From Axinella damicornis (Eukaryota > Porifera > Demospongiae > Axinellida > Axinellidae), in NCBI GenBank assembly GCA_963931865.1, contig OZ007517.1, positions 1,925,400 through 1,989,399 on the forward strand: 64,000 bases of DNA, given 5' to 3'. A program made the translations under genes and the position numbers. This document shows positions 63,074-64,000 of this stretch, piece by piece. The notes under the pieces are model-generated. The model did no database searches. It saw only the letters and a program-made list of their open reading frames with translations, and was not told where the DNA came from. Positions within the stretch are counted from its first letter, which is position 1, and each line of letters begins with the position of its first letter.

Positions 63074-64000
63074 CTACAGCAACATGTCCTTGAAATACTC
63101 ATCGTACTCCTCTTCCTTGGTCTTATCCAGTAGCGCCTCAGCAGGCTTGCTCCAGACTGCACTGGCACTAGCCTCCGCCTTCTCGCGGCTAGAGCTCCCT
63201 TCTCCCGTCCTCCTTCCTTCATCTGAACTGCTGTCATCTGAAGAGTCTTGCGATGCCCTTTCTTTCCACTCTTGACGATCCTTTTTCTCTTTTTTGTGCT
63301 TATGCTTACGGTCGTGCTTGCTTTTCTTCTTATGTCCGCTTGTATGTCTATGTTCCCTCTTACGCAGCTGCTTCTTTTCTTCTTTCTTCCACAACTTTTT
63401 CTTGTGATGGTAGTTTAGCTTGACAGAACACTCCAAGCACAGTCTGAGTTTCACAAGGGCGTTCTTCCTCTCACCTCGTTCAACGTATGCGAAATTGACC
63501 TCCCAGCTTTGCAGTTCCTCTCTCTCAGAGCAGCGTTTATCACCGCAAATGAACTGCCCCTTTCCCTCAACCACCTCTTTTTCCGTACGCCACCTGAGAG
63601 CGATCTTATTCTCCTTATAGTGGCGCAAGTCACTAATGGCATACTCCTTGAAAAGCTTGTCATAGTAGGCTTTAGCCAAGCGTTGCTCCCACGAGCCTAC
63701 ATCGTCACTTCCCTCCCACAAAAACTTGTGTTCTTCCCTGAGAATTGTGTAATCGTTTCGATCGTTTTCGGTAGACCTCTCAAAATGCTCAATCCCGTGG
63801 CCTTGTGTAAGCAGATACTGATTAACGAGAGCCTTATGCCTGGAGTACGCATCCATTGAGAGAAGGTGGTACCTTCGCGCTCTCCATTCTTCTCTGTCCC
63901 GCTCGTATGAAACCAGCTGCTTTGAAGGCATGGCAGCTGAGTGTTGAGGAACATGTGCCACTGGTTTATGGACGGCCAAGGGATCATCACGCCACGTCTT
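63074..64000 (-). CDS. FRA10AC1: FRA10AC1 homologue, 5' end off the window
   Basis: A single open frame runs from the window edge to TAA at 63074. The frame stays open upstream of any plausible ATG, so the start lies outside or in another exon. The order of conserved blocks matches FRA10AC1: R.RR.HLLSMDAY.RH, FLW......WE.RLAK.YYDKLFKEY, ALRWRTEKEVV.GKGQFICG, SWEVNFAYVERGERKNALVK, then CLECS.KLN.HH. Cysteine pairs CGDKRC and CLEC probably bind zinc. A Lys/Arg/His-rich and then Ser/Asp/Glu-rich tail ends in EEEYDEYFKDMLL, the conserved C-terminus. FRA10AC1 is a nuclear protein associated with the spliceosome in animals. The 3' part being a single exon is unremarkable. Confidence 0.95.
   Translation of the reverse strand, partial: KTWRDDPLAVHKPVAHVPQHSAAMPSKQLVSYERDREEWRARRYHLLSMDAYSRHKALVNQYLLTQGHGIEHFERSTENDRNDYTILREEHKFLWEGSDDVGSWEQRLAKAYYDKLFKEYAISDLRHYKENKIALRWRTEKEVVEGKGQFICGDKRCSEREELQSWEVNFAYVERGERKNALVKLRLCLECSVKLNYHHKKKLWKKEEKKQLRKREHRHTSGHKKKSKHDRKHKHKKEKKDRQEWKERASQDSSDDSSSDEGRRTGEGSSSREKAEASASAVWSKPAEALLDKTKEEEYDEYFKDMLL

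Overview
The window looks like a scaffold piece from an animal genome, probably an early-branching marine invertebrate such as a sponge. The basis is recognisable metazoan genes (DIMT1, FRA10AC1, a SPATA1-like gene), introns with GT/AG borders, dense short inverted-repeat transposons and LINE debris. I cannot name the species. A run of exactly 200 N at 58667-58866 marks a scaffold join of unknown true length, so adjacency across it is not proven.

Region 1 (about 0.6-16 kb) is a tandem array. Three units, starting near 1.4, 6.4 and 12.3 kb, each carry an intact five-exon minus-strand gene for a secreted, cysteine-rich protein of about 325 residues that I do not recognise. In unit 3 it is arranged head to head with a three-exon plus-strand gene for a second secreted protein (265 residues). 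Units 1 and 2 keep only a decayed last exon of that partner, behind LINE and MITE insertions. A tRNA-Thr-like sequence and many MITEs sit between units.

Region 2 (16.2-58.3 kb) holds the C-terminal half of DIMT1, the 18S rRNA adenine dimethyltransferase, on the minus strand. Five exons join in phase and match the family end to end, but they are spread over 42 kb, with introns of about 32.5, 8.6, 0.45 and 0.07 kb. The two large introns hold no other gene I can support. They are filled with minisatellites, a MITE family with 9-bp target duplications, hairpins with 7-bp duplications, Helentron-like elements, TA-flanked elements and degenerate tandem repeats. The catalytic half of DIMT1 is missing from this window; it should lie in or beyond the gap.

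Region 3 (58.9-64 kb) has a plus-strand SPATA1-like gene (seven exons seen, 5' end lost in the gap) and, tail to tail with it, a minus-strand FRA10AC1 gene whose 5' end runs off the window. One stretch of the SPATA1-like coding exon appears to derive from the 9-bp MITE family.

The most novel item is the tandem, divergently paired secreted-protein locus. The most surprising gene structure is the scattered DIMT1.
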